The translations under genes were made by a program, and so were the position numbers. The notes beneath the pieces were generated by a model. It ran no database searches and was not told where the DNA came from. It saw only the letters and a program-made list of their open reading frames with translations. Shown here piece after piece: positions 45,381-54,800 of a stretch of 64,000 nucleotides of DNA (position 1 is its first letter; each line of letters starts with the position of its first letter). The DNA is from CALTSX01 sp051647685. Its GTDB lineage: Bacteria > Chlamydiota > Chlamydiia > Chlamydiales > CALTSX01. Location: the NCBI GenBank assembly GCA_051647685.1, contig JBOFEG010000041.1, forward strand, positions 1 to 64,000, read 5' to 3'.

Positions 45381-46995
45381 GATAACGCCTTCCTATATTA
45401 AACGATTTCTTCGAAACTCTGAGTATAGGGGGGAATTGTCGTCTTTTATATTCAGCAGCATGAATTTTTTTAATAATATCTAATATAACACCAACATCGA
45501 TATCATATTTCTTTGAAATTTGTGAGGAATGTAAATAATCCTCTACGTATGCCTGAAGAACTATATCTATCGTGCTGTAGTCGGGAAGTGTGTCCGTGTC
45601 TTTCTGATTCAATCGGAGTTCAGCAGAGGGAGGCTTACTAATAATATGATGAGGAATGAGAATTCCTTTCTCTCTATTCACCCAATCCGCCAGTTCATAA
45701 ATCTGCGTTTTTAAAACATCCCCGAGTATACTAAGTCCCCCACACATATCTCCATATAAGGTAGCATAACCAATCGCGAGTTCACTTTTATTACTCGCAT
45801 TTAAAACCAGTCTACCTAAGTCGTTAGATAAGGCCATTAAGATATTACCTCGCAATCTCGCTTGGATGTTTTCCTCTGTAATTCCTCTATATCTTTCATC
45901 TAAATATGGATTTAATTCCTCTACAAATAGTTTAAAGATCTTCTCTACAGGAATAGTATCTAAAGAAATTCCTAAGTTGTGAGCGACATCTCTTGCATCT
46001 TGAATGCTTTCCGCTGGAGAATACCTAGAAGGCATTGTGACACCTAGTACATTAGATTTGCCGAGCGCATCGACTGCTATACAACTGGCTAGTGCAGAGT
46101 CAATGCCACCAGAAATTCCAATAATTGCTTGTGAAAAATTTTGTTTATAAAAGTAATCGCGAACTCCCATTACGAGTGCAAAGTACAAATCGTGTATAGG
46201 ATCATAAGTCAGTGGACAACTAGAAATAGGGTCTTCCAAATTAATAATCATCTCATCTTCTTTGAAGCCTTTTGCAATCCCACCCAAATTTCCCTCTTTA
46301 TTCACATAAATACTATAACCATCGAATAGTAACTGATCGTTTCCACCTACTTGGCAACATAAAACAACAGGACAATGCAGAGTTTTAGCAGCAGTGGCAC
46401 ACACTTCACACCGAATATCAGGTTTTTGAAACTGATAGGGAGATGCCGATAAATTTAACAATAAATCAATATGATATTTTTTTAGTTCTAGAATGGGATC
46501 TTTTTCATAACGGGTGAGAGAGACGTGTCCTGAGTGCTGCCAAATATCTTCACAGATAATGACTCCGATTTTCTTGCCCATATAAGAACATACATATACC
46601 TGTTGACCAGGTTCAAAATATCGTCGCTCGTTAAAAATATCATAGTGCGGAAGCAGCATCTTATCATAAAATCCCATAATCTTACGGTCACATATAATGC
46701 AGGCACTATTAAATAGGTGCTTTTCTCCTTCAAATAGATTGAGTCTTGGCAATCCTACGACCACCATAATATTGTGACTCGCTGCAACAATTTTTTGCAG
46801 ATGTTCATCAATTGCTGCTATAAAGGTATTTTGCAAAACGAGATCCTCTGGTGGATATCCGCAAATTGTCAATTCTGAAAAAAGAATAATATTGGCCTGC
46901 GCCATCTTTGCCTTTTCGATTGCATCGATAATTTTACTTGTATTTTTGTGTAAATCGCCAATTTTCAAATTCAATTGCTGTACAACAATTCGCAA
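45358..46995 (-). CDS. nadE: Glutamine-dependent NAD+ synthetase
   Basis: Final step of NAD synthesis: nicotinic acid adenine dinucleotide plus glutamine to NAD+. The 545-residue protein has an N-terminal nitrilase-type glutaminase domain with triad Glu41, Lys112 and Cys148 (in FSELTICGY, FYDKMLLPHYD and ICEDIW) and a C-terminal synthetase with the PP-loop GISGGIDSAL (about residue 296) and the LRLNQKDTDTLPDY segment. Many Chlamydiae import NAD, so retaining this step is notable. It follows nqrF with a 12-bp gap, suggesting co-transcription of NAD supply and the NADH-oxidising subunit. Confidence 0.95.
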   Translation of the reverse strand: MRIVVQQLNLKIGDLHKNTSKIIDAIEKAKMAQANIILFSELTICGYPPEDLVLQNTFIAAIDEHLQKIVAASHNIMVVVGLPRLNLFEGEKHLFNSACIICDRKIMGFYDKMLLPHYDIFNERRYFEPGQQVYVCSYMGKKIGVIICEDIWQHSGHVSLTRYEKDPILELKKYHIDLLLNLSASPYQFQKPDIRCEVCATAAKTLHCPVVLCCQVGGNDQLLFDGYSIYVNKEGNLGGIAKGFKEDEMIINLEDPISSCPLTYDPIHDLYFALVMGVRDYFYKQNFSQAIIGISGGIDSALASCIAVDALGKSNVLGVTMPSRYSPAESIQDARDVAHNLGISLDTIPVEKIFKLFVEELNPYLDERYRGITEENIQARLRGNILMALSNDLGRLVLNASNKSELAIGYATLYGDMCGGLSILGDVLKTQIYELADWVNREKGILIPHHIISKPPSAELRLNQKDTDTLPDYSTIDIVLQAYVEDYLHSSQISKKYDIDVGVILDIIKKIHAAEYKRRQFPPILRVSKKSFNIGRRYPIVQGWI

Positions 46996-47007
46996 AAAAC
47001 GCCTCCT

Positions 47008-48288
47008 CTATGAACCAAAATCATCTAAAACGATATTCTCTTTAGCTACTCCATAATTATCTAGTAATTTCATAATACTTGTATTATGTAAAGGAGGGCC
47101 GCAAACATAATATAAGCACTCCTCGGGCATTTCCATATTTTTTAACTGACCTTCTTCAAAAGCTTTAAAAAGAAAGTTAGTCTTGATTGGATCCTCTTTA
47201 GGCCAACCCTGCTTAATATCTTCAGGTAGCGGATTTGAAAGAACTAGGTGATAATGAAAGTTAGGATATTCTTTTGCTAAAGCCTCGTACTCTTCCTGAT
47301 ACATATTTTCTCGAAGAGCTCTCGCGCCATACCATAGAGTAACTTCTCTTTTTGTGTTTTTTTCATAGAAAAGACTCAAGATGTGAGAGCGACCAAAAGA
47401 AGAGCCGGCACCTCCAATAAGAAAAATTACCTCTCGGTCATCGTCAATCATGTGAGATTCTCCAAAAGGCCCCGCTAATTTGACAGTGTCTCCTGGTTGC
47501 AATGAAAAAAGATAAGAAGAACAAATCCCCCAAGGAATTTTAGATGATGTCTTTCCGTCTTTAATGGGTGGTGTGGCTATACGAACGTTATATTTTGTTA
47601 TTTCTTTTTCTAATGGATAGGATGCAAAAGAATAAGCCCTTACAATTTTTTCTTCTGCATCGTGAGAAATTTGACAATTAAATAAACCAAATTTTTCCCA
47701 CTCATCTAAATAAATCTCATCCATATTTTTTTTCCAGTCATTGGTATTCGTACTATATTTGGGAACATAGAATTGTAAATAATCCCCGGCTTGATAGATG
47801 AAATCTTTCATTTTTGGGAGTTCAATCACCACCTCTTTAATAAAGGTAGCTTGATTCTCATTACTCACAACTTTTCCGATAAATTCCCGAAGTTGCAGAG
47901 ATTGTTCAGGTAGGTGAATTGTAACGTCATGCCGTAGTTTATATTGGCAGGAAAGACGCCAACCCTCTTTTAACTCTTTCGGAGAAAAACACGCCTTATC
48001 TATTTCTAAGACATCCTCGCCTCCTTTAATAATTCTAACTCTACATTGTTTACAAGAACCTTTACCGCCACAGGGTGATGGAATAGCAATTTTATTATCC
48101 GAGAGGGCAGCGAGTAGTGTTTGTCCCATCTGTACTATTTTTGTTAGATTATCCTGGTTATTGATAGAAATTTTGCAGGGGATATCTTTCTGAAATACTC
48201 GTTTCATGAATAGGATCATGGCCGTTAGAAATATGCCTATTGCTATAAAAATAACAATAGATGCACCGCTTATCTTTAGAAAATTCAC
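47008..48288 (-). CDS. nqrF: Na+-translocating NADH:quinone reductase subunit F
   Basis: NqrF is the NADH-oxidising subunit: it takes electrons from NADH through FAD and a 2Fe-2S cluster. The 426-residue protein has an N-terminal membrane anchor (residues 10-28), cluster cysteines Cys73, Cys79, Cys82 and Cys114, the FAD-binding RAYSFASYP, the NADH-binding IFLIGGAGSSFGR and the C-terminal YYVCGPP. It is separated from nqrBCDE, as in Chlamydia where it lies beside yajC. It starts the operon with nadE. Confidence 0.96.
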   Translation of the reverse strand: MNFLKISGASIVIFIAIGIFLTAMILFMKRVFQKDIPCKISINNQDNLTKIVQMGQTLLAALSDNKIAIPSPCGGKGSCKQCRVRIIKGGEDVLEIDKACFSPKELKEGWRLSCQYKLRHDVTIHLPEQSLQLREFIGKVVSNENQATFIKEVVIELPKMKDFIYQAGDYLQFYVPKYSTNTNDWKKNMDEIYLDEWEKFGLFNCQISHDAEEKIVRAYSFASYPLEKEITKYNVRIATPPIKDGKTSSKIPWGICSSYLFSLQPGDTVKLAGPFGESHMIDDDREVIFLIGGAGSSFGRSHILSLFYEKNTKREVTLWYGARALRENMYQEEYEALAKEYPNFHYHLVLSNPLPEDIKQGWPKEDPIKTNFLFKAFEEGQLKNMEMPEECLYYVCGPPLHNTSIMKLLDNYGVAKENIVLDDFGS

Positions 48289-48455
48289 CCTGTAGGTCCT
48301 TCAGAAACTCTATCCTTTTTATGATTTCATGTGTAACATGAGAAATGGTTTATGGACTAAAAATATTTTTTTTAAAAAACTATTTTTACTTCTGCTTCAA
48401 AGTCGTTGGGAATCATTTAATTACTATTTCTATTGATCTACCCATATTAAATAGT

Positions 48456-48483
48456 TTGCATTTACACGTTAATTGGTTATAAT
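48456..48483 (+). promoter_or_regulatory. Predicted htpG promoter
   Basis: TTGCAT at 48456-48461 and TATAAT at 48478-48483 are 16 bp apart. The upstream in-frame TTG at 48473 lies between these boxes and so cannot be the start; translation begins at ATG 48512, with AGAGGA at 48502-48507 as ribosome site. No CIRCE element is seen. Confidence 0.45.
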
Positions 48484-48511
48484 TTTATCTTTTTTAAACG
48501 TAGAGGAATCC

Positions 48512-50350
48512 ATGGCTAAAGGTACAGTAAAAATACACAGTGAAAATATTCTTCCCATTATAAAAAAATCTTTATACTCAGATATAGATATCTTCCTTCG
48601 CGAATTAACCTCGAATGCCTGTGATGCCCTACATAAGCTAAAAATTTTGATAGATCAAGGCACCGTTCCGGCAATAAATATAGAAAATTTCAAAATTGAA
48701 GTTTCTATAGATTCAAAAAACAAAACTTTAACAATCTCCGATACCGGTATCGGAATGACCAGTGATGAAATTGAAAAGTACATTGCACAAATTGCTTTTT
48801 CAGGCGCTGAAGAATTTGTAACTAAATATTCTTCTAATAAAGAATCAGATCAAATCATTGGACATTTTGGACTCGGATTTTATTCCGCTTTTATGGTCAG
48901 TGAGCGCGTTGACATTCTATCCAAATCGCATCAACCAGATACAAAAGCAGCTTTTTGGAGCTGTGATGGCTCCTCTGAATATGAAATTAGCGATGCGGAA
49001 AAAAGTGGACATGGAACAGAAATTACCCTTCACATCAATTCCGATAGTGCAGAATTTCTAGAAGAAGCAAAAGTTCGAGATACTTTAAAAAAATATTGTT
49101 CCTTTCTTCCTTATCCATTATTTTTTCAAGGAAAAAGAATCAACGAAAAAGATCCGATTTGGATTCAAAAGCCATCTGAGCTATCAGAAAAAGATTATAA
49201 AGAATTTTTCCATTATCTATACCCATTAGAGCCAGAACCAATTTTCTGGATTCATCTAAATGTAGATTTCCCATTTCATCTACAGGGAATTCTTTATTTC
49301 CCTAAAATTTCTAAAAACTTTGACTTTTCTAAATCCAATATACAACTCTATTATAGTAGGGTTTTTGTGTCTGATTCCTGCAAAGATCTAATTCCAGATT
49401 ATTTAATCATGTTAAAGGGAACGATTGATAGCCCTGATATTCCTGTGAACGTATCGCGCAGTTACCTACAAATGGATCGCACTGTACGGCAACTATCTAC
49501 CCATATTTCTAAAAAGGTAGCTGATCAACTCTCCCATCTATATACCACTCGAAAAGAATTTTTCTTAGAGTCATGGCCTAATATAGAAATGATTCTAAAA
49601 CTGGGTATTTTGCAAGATGAGAAATTCTATGAAAGAATCAAATCTCTTTTAATTTGGAAAAATATCAATGGAGAATGGACTACTTTAGAGGAATATGTCG
49701 AAAGAAACAAATCAAAGCATGAAAACAAAGTCTTTTATGTTTATGGAGACATGGGTGAGAAAACGCAATTCTTAAATCTATACAAAGAAAAAGGAATTGA
49801 AGTCCTCATTGCAACTTCTTACTTAGATACCTCTATTATTACTTTTTTAGAGACGAAATTGCCAGGCGTTAAATTCCAGCGAATTGATGGAGCATGCGAG
49901 GAAATTTTACTCGATAAAAACAAAGAAAACACCATTTTAGACGCAGAAGGAAAAACTCTCGCTACAAAAATATCCGATTACTTTAAACAAGCAGTCGAAT
50001 TGAACACTATTGAAGTAGAGGCAAAAAGTATAGCAAGCGCGGCACTTCCAGCTTTTGTCGTCATTGATGAGCAATCGAGAAGATTCCGAGATTATATCGC
50101 TTTCTCACAAAAAGAATTGCCGAATGAATTCTTAGATAAGAAGACATTAATTCTTAATACAAACAATAAATTGATCCATGCTATTTACAATATGCGCACT
50201 CGAGATGCAACTCTTGCAAAATCTTTGGCAAAACAAGTATATGAACTCTCTTTGCTTTCTCAAAAGGAACTGGACTCGCAAAAACTTCCAGAATTTATTG
50301 CACGTTGTAATGAAATATTAGAACAATTGTTAGAAAGTAGCGCCTCTTAA
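48512..50350 (+). CDS. htpG: Chaperone protein HtpG (Hsp90)
   Basis: Bacterial Hsp90 chaperone. The N-terminal ATPase (GHKL) domain contains the ATP-binding segments ELTSNACDALHKLK, DTGIGMT and GHFGLGFYSAFMV; the middle and C-terminal dimerisation domains follow. From ATG 48512 the protein has 612 residues, a normal length; an upstream in-frame codon would add 13 residues but lies in the promoter. Ribosome site AGAGGA precedes it. It ends at a strong hairpin terminator shared with the convergent mscS-like gene. Chlamydia species have little or no HtpG as I recall, so this may be typical of the environmental lineages. Confidence 0.95.
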   Translation: MAKGTVKIHSENILPIIKKSLYSDIDIFLRELTSNACDALHKLKILIDQGTVPAINIENFKIEVSIDSKNKTLTISDTGIGMTSDEIEKYIAQIAFSGAEEFVTKYSSNKESDQIIGHFGLGFYSAFMVSERVDILSKSHQPDTKAAFWSCDGSSEYEISDAEKSGHGTEITLHINSDSAEFLEEAKVRDTLKKYCSFLPYPLFFQGKRINEKDPIWIQKPSELSEKDYKEFFHYLYPLEPEPIFWIHLNVDFPFHLQGILYFPKISKNFDFSKSNIQLYYSRVFVSDSCKDLIPDYLIMLKGTIDSPDIPVNVSRSYLQMDRTVRQLSTHISKKVADQLSHLYTTRKEFFLESWPNIEMILKLGILQDEKFYERIKSLLIWKNINGEWTTLEEYVERNKSKHENKVFYVYGDMGEKTQFLNLYKEKGIEVLIATSYLDTSIITFLETKLPGVKFQRIDGACEEILLDKNKENTILDAEGKTLATKISDYFKQAVELNTIEVEAKSIASAALPAFVVIDEQSRRFRDYIAFSQKELPNEFLDKKTLILNTNNKLIHAIYNMRTRDATLAKSLAKQVYELSLLSQKELDSQKLPEFIARCNEILEQLLESSAS

Positions 50351-50361
50351 AGTTATTGTGT

Positions 50362-50395
50362 AACCTAAATTCCATCGAGTGATGGAATTTAGGTT
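50362..50395. terminator. Bidirectional hairpin terminator between htpG and the mscS-like gene
   Basis: A perfect 15-bp stem (50362-50376 and 50381-50395) with loop GAGT. On the plus strand a T-rich tail follows (TTTCTACCTTTT); on the minus strand the tail is ACACAATAACTTT. The stop codon of the mscS-like gene lies within the stem (TAA at 50389-50391). Position between convergent genes supports a two-way role. Confidence 0.75.
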
Positions 50396-51240
50396 TCTAC
50401 CTTTTCTACACTGCTTGGTGGATACAACTCCTCGAGAAATCGGGTGATGACAATCTGTTCAAGCCGTCCTTTCAAAGATTCTGGACTTGGTATTTTTAAA
50501 TAAAGATGAATAATCCCTGGCGCTGGAAGTTGAATAGAAATTTTAGGTTCGACAGAAGGCAATTCTAAACTCCGATGTTTTTCAATTCTACGAAATCGAT
50601 ACCTTGCTTGTTCTATATATGGAGCGCATTCTTCCTGTGCGATGCGCAATAATAATTCCTTTGCTTTTTTCCAATCTTCAGAAGAAGTCAATGGAAAACA
50701 AATATTGTTGATATAATACTTCTCTAAAAATGATTCGTTAATAATCGGATCGGTTAGCAAAATAGCATTAGGAAATACAATTCGTTTGCCCGTGTATTGA
50801 TGAGCAGAAGCTCCACGTCCAACCTCCAAAATAGTGGTAGTTAGAAGAGACATATCGATTACATCTCCCCGAATGTTTTTCACTTCAATGCGATCTCCAA
50901 TATCGTATGAATTCCCTCGAAACCGCACTAAAGCGCCATTGAGATTCATTAGAGATTCTTTAACAGTAAATACAATGGCAAAAGCAATAGCAAAAACGGA
51001 TACTGCAAAACCATGTATTGCTTCGCCCCAAATATAAATAATAGCAAATAGTAAAATACTAAAGAAAGTATTGCGAACGTAACCTATCCACCGAAGTCGT
51101 TGTTGAGATGTCCAACTGTTCTCAGAGTTTCTAATATATCGCGCGATAAAATATCGAAGTGTCACTAAAAAGAGGATAACAAAAACTGTTTGTAATCCAT
51201 TTTTTAATAAAAATTCTGTTTGAAGCCACTGTTTATCCAT
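50389..51240 (-). CDS. MscS-family mechanosensitive ion channel
   Basis: A 283-residue inner-membrane protein with three or four N-terminal helices, the pore-lining helix region (AIHGFAVSVFAIAFAIVF) followed by the beta domain start GALVRFRGNSYDIGDRIEVKN, a clear MscS signature. It opens on membrane tension to release solutes under hypo-osmotic shock. The length is near that of E. coli MscS. It stands alone, sharing a terminator with htpG. No regulator is apparent. Confidence 0.88.
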   Translation of the reverse strand: MDKQWLQTEFLLKNGLQTVFVILFLVTLRYFIARYIRNSENSWTSQQRLRWIGYVRNTFFSILLFAIIYIWGEAIHGFAVSVFAIAFAIVFTVKESLMNLNGALVRFRGNSYDIGDRIEVKNIRGDVIDMSLLTTTILEVGRGASAHQYTGKRIVFPNAILLTDPIINESFLEKYYINNICFPLTSSEDWKKAKELLLRIAQEECAPYIEQARYRFRRIEKHRSLELPSVEPKISIQLPAPGIIHLYLKIPSPESLKGRLEQIVITRFLEELYPPSSVEKVET

Positions 51241-51826
51241 AATTTTAGACTATATATATTACTAGAAATAACAAGCAAAAAAATATTTTTTTTAATTAAA
51301 ATTATTATCTATGTTAAATTAATGATTAAATAAATGAAACTTTTAATATATAAGTTAAAAAACTCTCTATTAAATTTTGTTTTAAGAGATAGATAGTAAA
51401 TGAGCTCTGCAAATTCTACAAGAGATTGATGCGAAAGCTTATATAATTTGATATAATTTAAACCTAGAGTCTAAAGCTTCTACTGTGATTTTGGTTAGTA
51501 TCTCGTCATTCGCCCTATATCAACTATTATATCCCACATCTCAAAATTTAGAGCAACCTCGCCCGCTCAGAGCTAGGATACTACCTACCCTTTCTGAGGG
51601 AATACTCCTAAAAATAAAGAGCTTTAAACAGCCCTATTCTAATTTATATACCTAACTGATTATCAATTAGTTAGAGAAGAATACTTAATTCATTAATTTA
51701 CAACAAGATAAAGCTAATTATAACTAACTGTTAATAAGTGACATATTTTATTTCACAAACGGTATAACACATTAAAATTTATTATTAAATATGGTATAAT
51801 ATTGATTAAAAAACATACTTAATTAA
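51241..51826. other. 586-bp gap without a confident gene; contains RNA-like hairpins
   Basis: This stretch lies between the mscS-like gene start and the large repeat-protein gene. It is very AT-rich at both ends, with a GC-richer part around 51550-51600 that folds into CTCAGA(51566-51571)/TCTGAG(51593-51598) with an inner TAGG/CCTA stem, and an 8-bp stem at 51653-51673. A 56-codon frame from GTG 51485 to 51655 with a hydrophobic start (VILVSISSFALYQLL) is possible but has no ribosome site. I see no tRNA. Confidence 0.5.
51772..51800 (+). promoter_or_regulatory. Possible promoter of the 1,291-residue repeat-protein gene
   Basis: TTAAAA (51772-51777) and a perfect TATAAT (51795-51800) are 17 bp apart. 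A start near 51807 would leave a leader of about 20 nt to ATG 51827. The -35 box is poor, so the -10 box is the main support. Confidence 0.4.
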
Positions 51827-54800
51827 ATGGAAACTATGACTTCAGATTGGAAATCTACTATACATAATGCCTATACTAACCCAGAACAACTTCATCTCAT
51901 CTTACAACAAACTATTCCTAGTTTAATTAAAGATGAGATTCAGAGACTGGCCAATCTAATTCTCTTTCAAAATAATGTCCAATCCAGGGCTGATTCTTTA
52001 CAAGTGCCTGTAGATATGAAGTTTACAGGTGATTCTTTAAATATACGTATATCTAAAAATGCACCTTGGATATCCCTATTACCCTCTTCCCAACCGATGA
52101 GTCCAGAAGAAAAAGCTGTAGATGCAGTCAGACGAGATGTCATGCAAAAAATTGCATTATTATGGGGCGGAGTATCAAATGGTTCTTCGACTGAAAGTGA
52201 TTCTGTCAATAATAGTACCTTTGAGCCTTCTAGAGGCCATAGGAAAGCACCCGAAAGAACTCGTTCAAAGCGAAGTAAAAGAGCTGAAAAAAATAAAAAA
52301 CCAAGTAGTCAGAAAGAACCCTTTACTAGAATTTCTAGAAACAAAATTGATTGTAGTACTCATACAACAAACAATTATTATTGCTGTGTAGGATCTCACG
52401 ATGCACATTCTAATAGAAAGAAAGAAAATACTCAGGCTCCTAGAGGAGATATGAACACTCAAACAGATCCTATCTTTAATCCGTTGTTTAAAAATCAAAA
52501 TATATTTAGAAATAACAGAGAAAGAGGTTCCTCTGAAGATTCTTCTAGTGACAAATTAGACCATGGCTCGACTGGTTCCTTTAGTAGTAAACGTCAAATG
52601 AGACATAAGTCCCCACTTTCTCCGAGTCATTCTAATGCAAACGAATCAGAAGATTCTTCTAGTGACAAATCAGACCATGGTTCGACTGGTTCCTTTAGTA
52701 GTAAACGTCAAATGAGACATAAGCCCCCACTTCCTCCGAGTCATTCTAATGCAAACGAATCAGAAGATTCTTCTAGTGACAAATCAGACCATGGCTCGAC
52801 TGGTTCCTTTAGTAGTAAACGTCAAATGAGACATAAGTCCCCACTTCCTCCGAGTCATTCTAATGCAAACGAATCAGAAGATTCTTCTAGTGACAAATCA
52901 GACCAAACAGATTCTACCCTTTTCATGCAAAAGAGAGGAACTTTTAGCAAACAACTCAATACTGAACCGATGCCTACTTTGCGCCCAATCCCATCTAAAG
53001 CAGACGATTCATTTGCAGAAATTAAAAAATTTATACAAACATATAACACAGAATCGAAACCTGTAAGTCATCTTAGAGCATTTTTAGAGTTACAAGTCGA
53101 ATTGACTCAAGAAAAACCGAACGAAGCAAAGATAAACAATCTTTTATCAATTTTAAAAGCAGATGCATTACAAATAGGCATAGAAACGCCACAAACAAGA
53201 GTAGAAAAGTTTGTTCAGTTAGAGAAGATTACATCTAGCGCAGAATTCGAGAATCTCGAGAGATTTTTAAAAGATTCTATTAAAGAAACTAATGCTTTCA
53301 TAGAAATTGTAAACAGTGTTGAAGAGGACTTAGCCCCTGAAACAATATCCTCACTTCTTAGAAATCGAGATATTCTTATAAATATACAAAATTTGTTAGA
53401 TTTCCCTTCTCCATTAACAATAAGCAGTGATCGAGTTAACTCACTGTTACATCAATTAGATCTAACTACATTACAATTAATACACCATAATTCTGATTTA
53501 GAAATTCCTTTTATCGATGAAGATTTTGATGATCAATCAATTATAGTAGGATCTGTAATAGAAAACTCCACTCCTAAACAAATAGACGCTTCTATACAAA
53601 GAGATACTCATCAAACTGATGAAGAAATTGAATTATTAGAAAAGTTACAAGAATTATCTGCAAGATTTGAAGAGCTTGCTACGAGTATTTCTTTAACTGT
53701 AGAAAAAAGTCCCACCGCAAGTGCTACTACACAAAGTGATGACTATCGAACAGACAAAGAAATTAAGCTACAAAAGAAAGTCCAATTCTTATCTAAGAAA
53801 TATGAAAATCTTGCAGGTACAATATTAAAACAATCGAAAGTGGAAGAGAAACAACAAGCTAATATTCGCGAACTACAATTTGACCTTGCGCGTACAAAAG
53901 ATGAGCTAGTAGTTGCACTAAGGAGATTTGAGACACTTGCTGAATCTACAGAAACAAAATTTAAGATAGCAGAGGATCAAAGTGAGTATATTAGAAATTT
54001 AGAAAGAGAACTAGAACAATCACAACAACTTCTGATGTCTATAACTACGCCTAAAATTAATAGCTCTCGATTTGGATCAAAAAAAATCTCATCAGAGACA
54101 CAGGTGGAAGATAATGACTTTATAGAGGATATAGAAAATACCCCGTTATCTTTAGGTGCCACTCAAAAAACTGAAGATACAGATGATTTATCGCCACTTG
54201 TGAAAACCCAAGTCCAAGCACCAGTTTCTTCTGAATCTGAAGATGGAGATGAGGGAATAAGTGAGTTACTTAATCAATATCAAGAACTGAATAAAGACTT
54301 GCAACGAGTCAAAAAAGACGATGCATCGTCAGTAGAAGGATTTTATAAGAAGTATGCAAATTCAGGCATTCATACACAACTCAATGTCCTTGTAGACCAC
54401 TTGCGTTTTAACCAAGATCCATTAAATCCTAGTAGAGACATTGTTTTAAAAAGAAGGCAAGACACACTAGATATGTTTTATCTATTTGATAAAAATTTCT
54501 CTCAAGAAGTATCAGACGATTCTGGTAATGAAACAGATAAAGCAGCAGGCTTACTAGAACTTAGTTCACTTGAAGATGAAGCTCCAACTATACAAGATTC
54601 TGCAGCTATAGAAAATCCTCAAGACAATACTTCTATACGTAAGAATACTGTTGTTGCGAATGCATCTACTCAATCGGAGCAACCTAATATTGCCGATGCT
54701 TCCAGACAAAATGAGAAACCTCACACAACTGACATATTTACTCAAGTTAAAAAAACTCCTCTAACCAGCGTCTCTACGCAAGCTGGGAGAGCTACCGCTA

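Noticed and set aside
48473..48511. Upstream TTG start for htpG
   Set aside because: It lies between the predicted -35 and -10 boxes, and the family N-terminus starts at ATG 48512.
52535..52905. CRISPR array
   Set aside because: The units are 114 bp, contiguous, in frame and part of a long coding region; there are no unique spacers.
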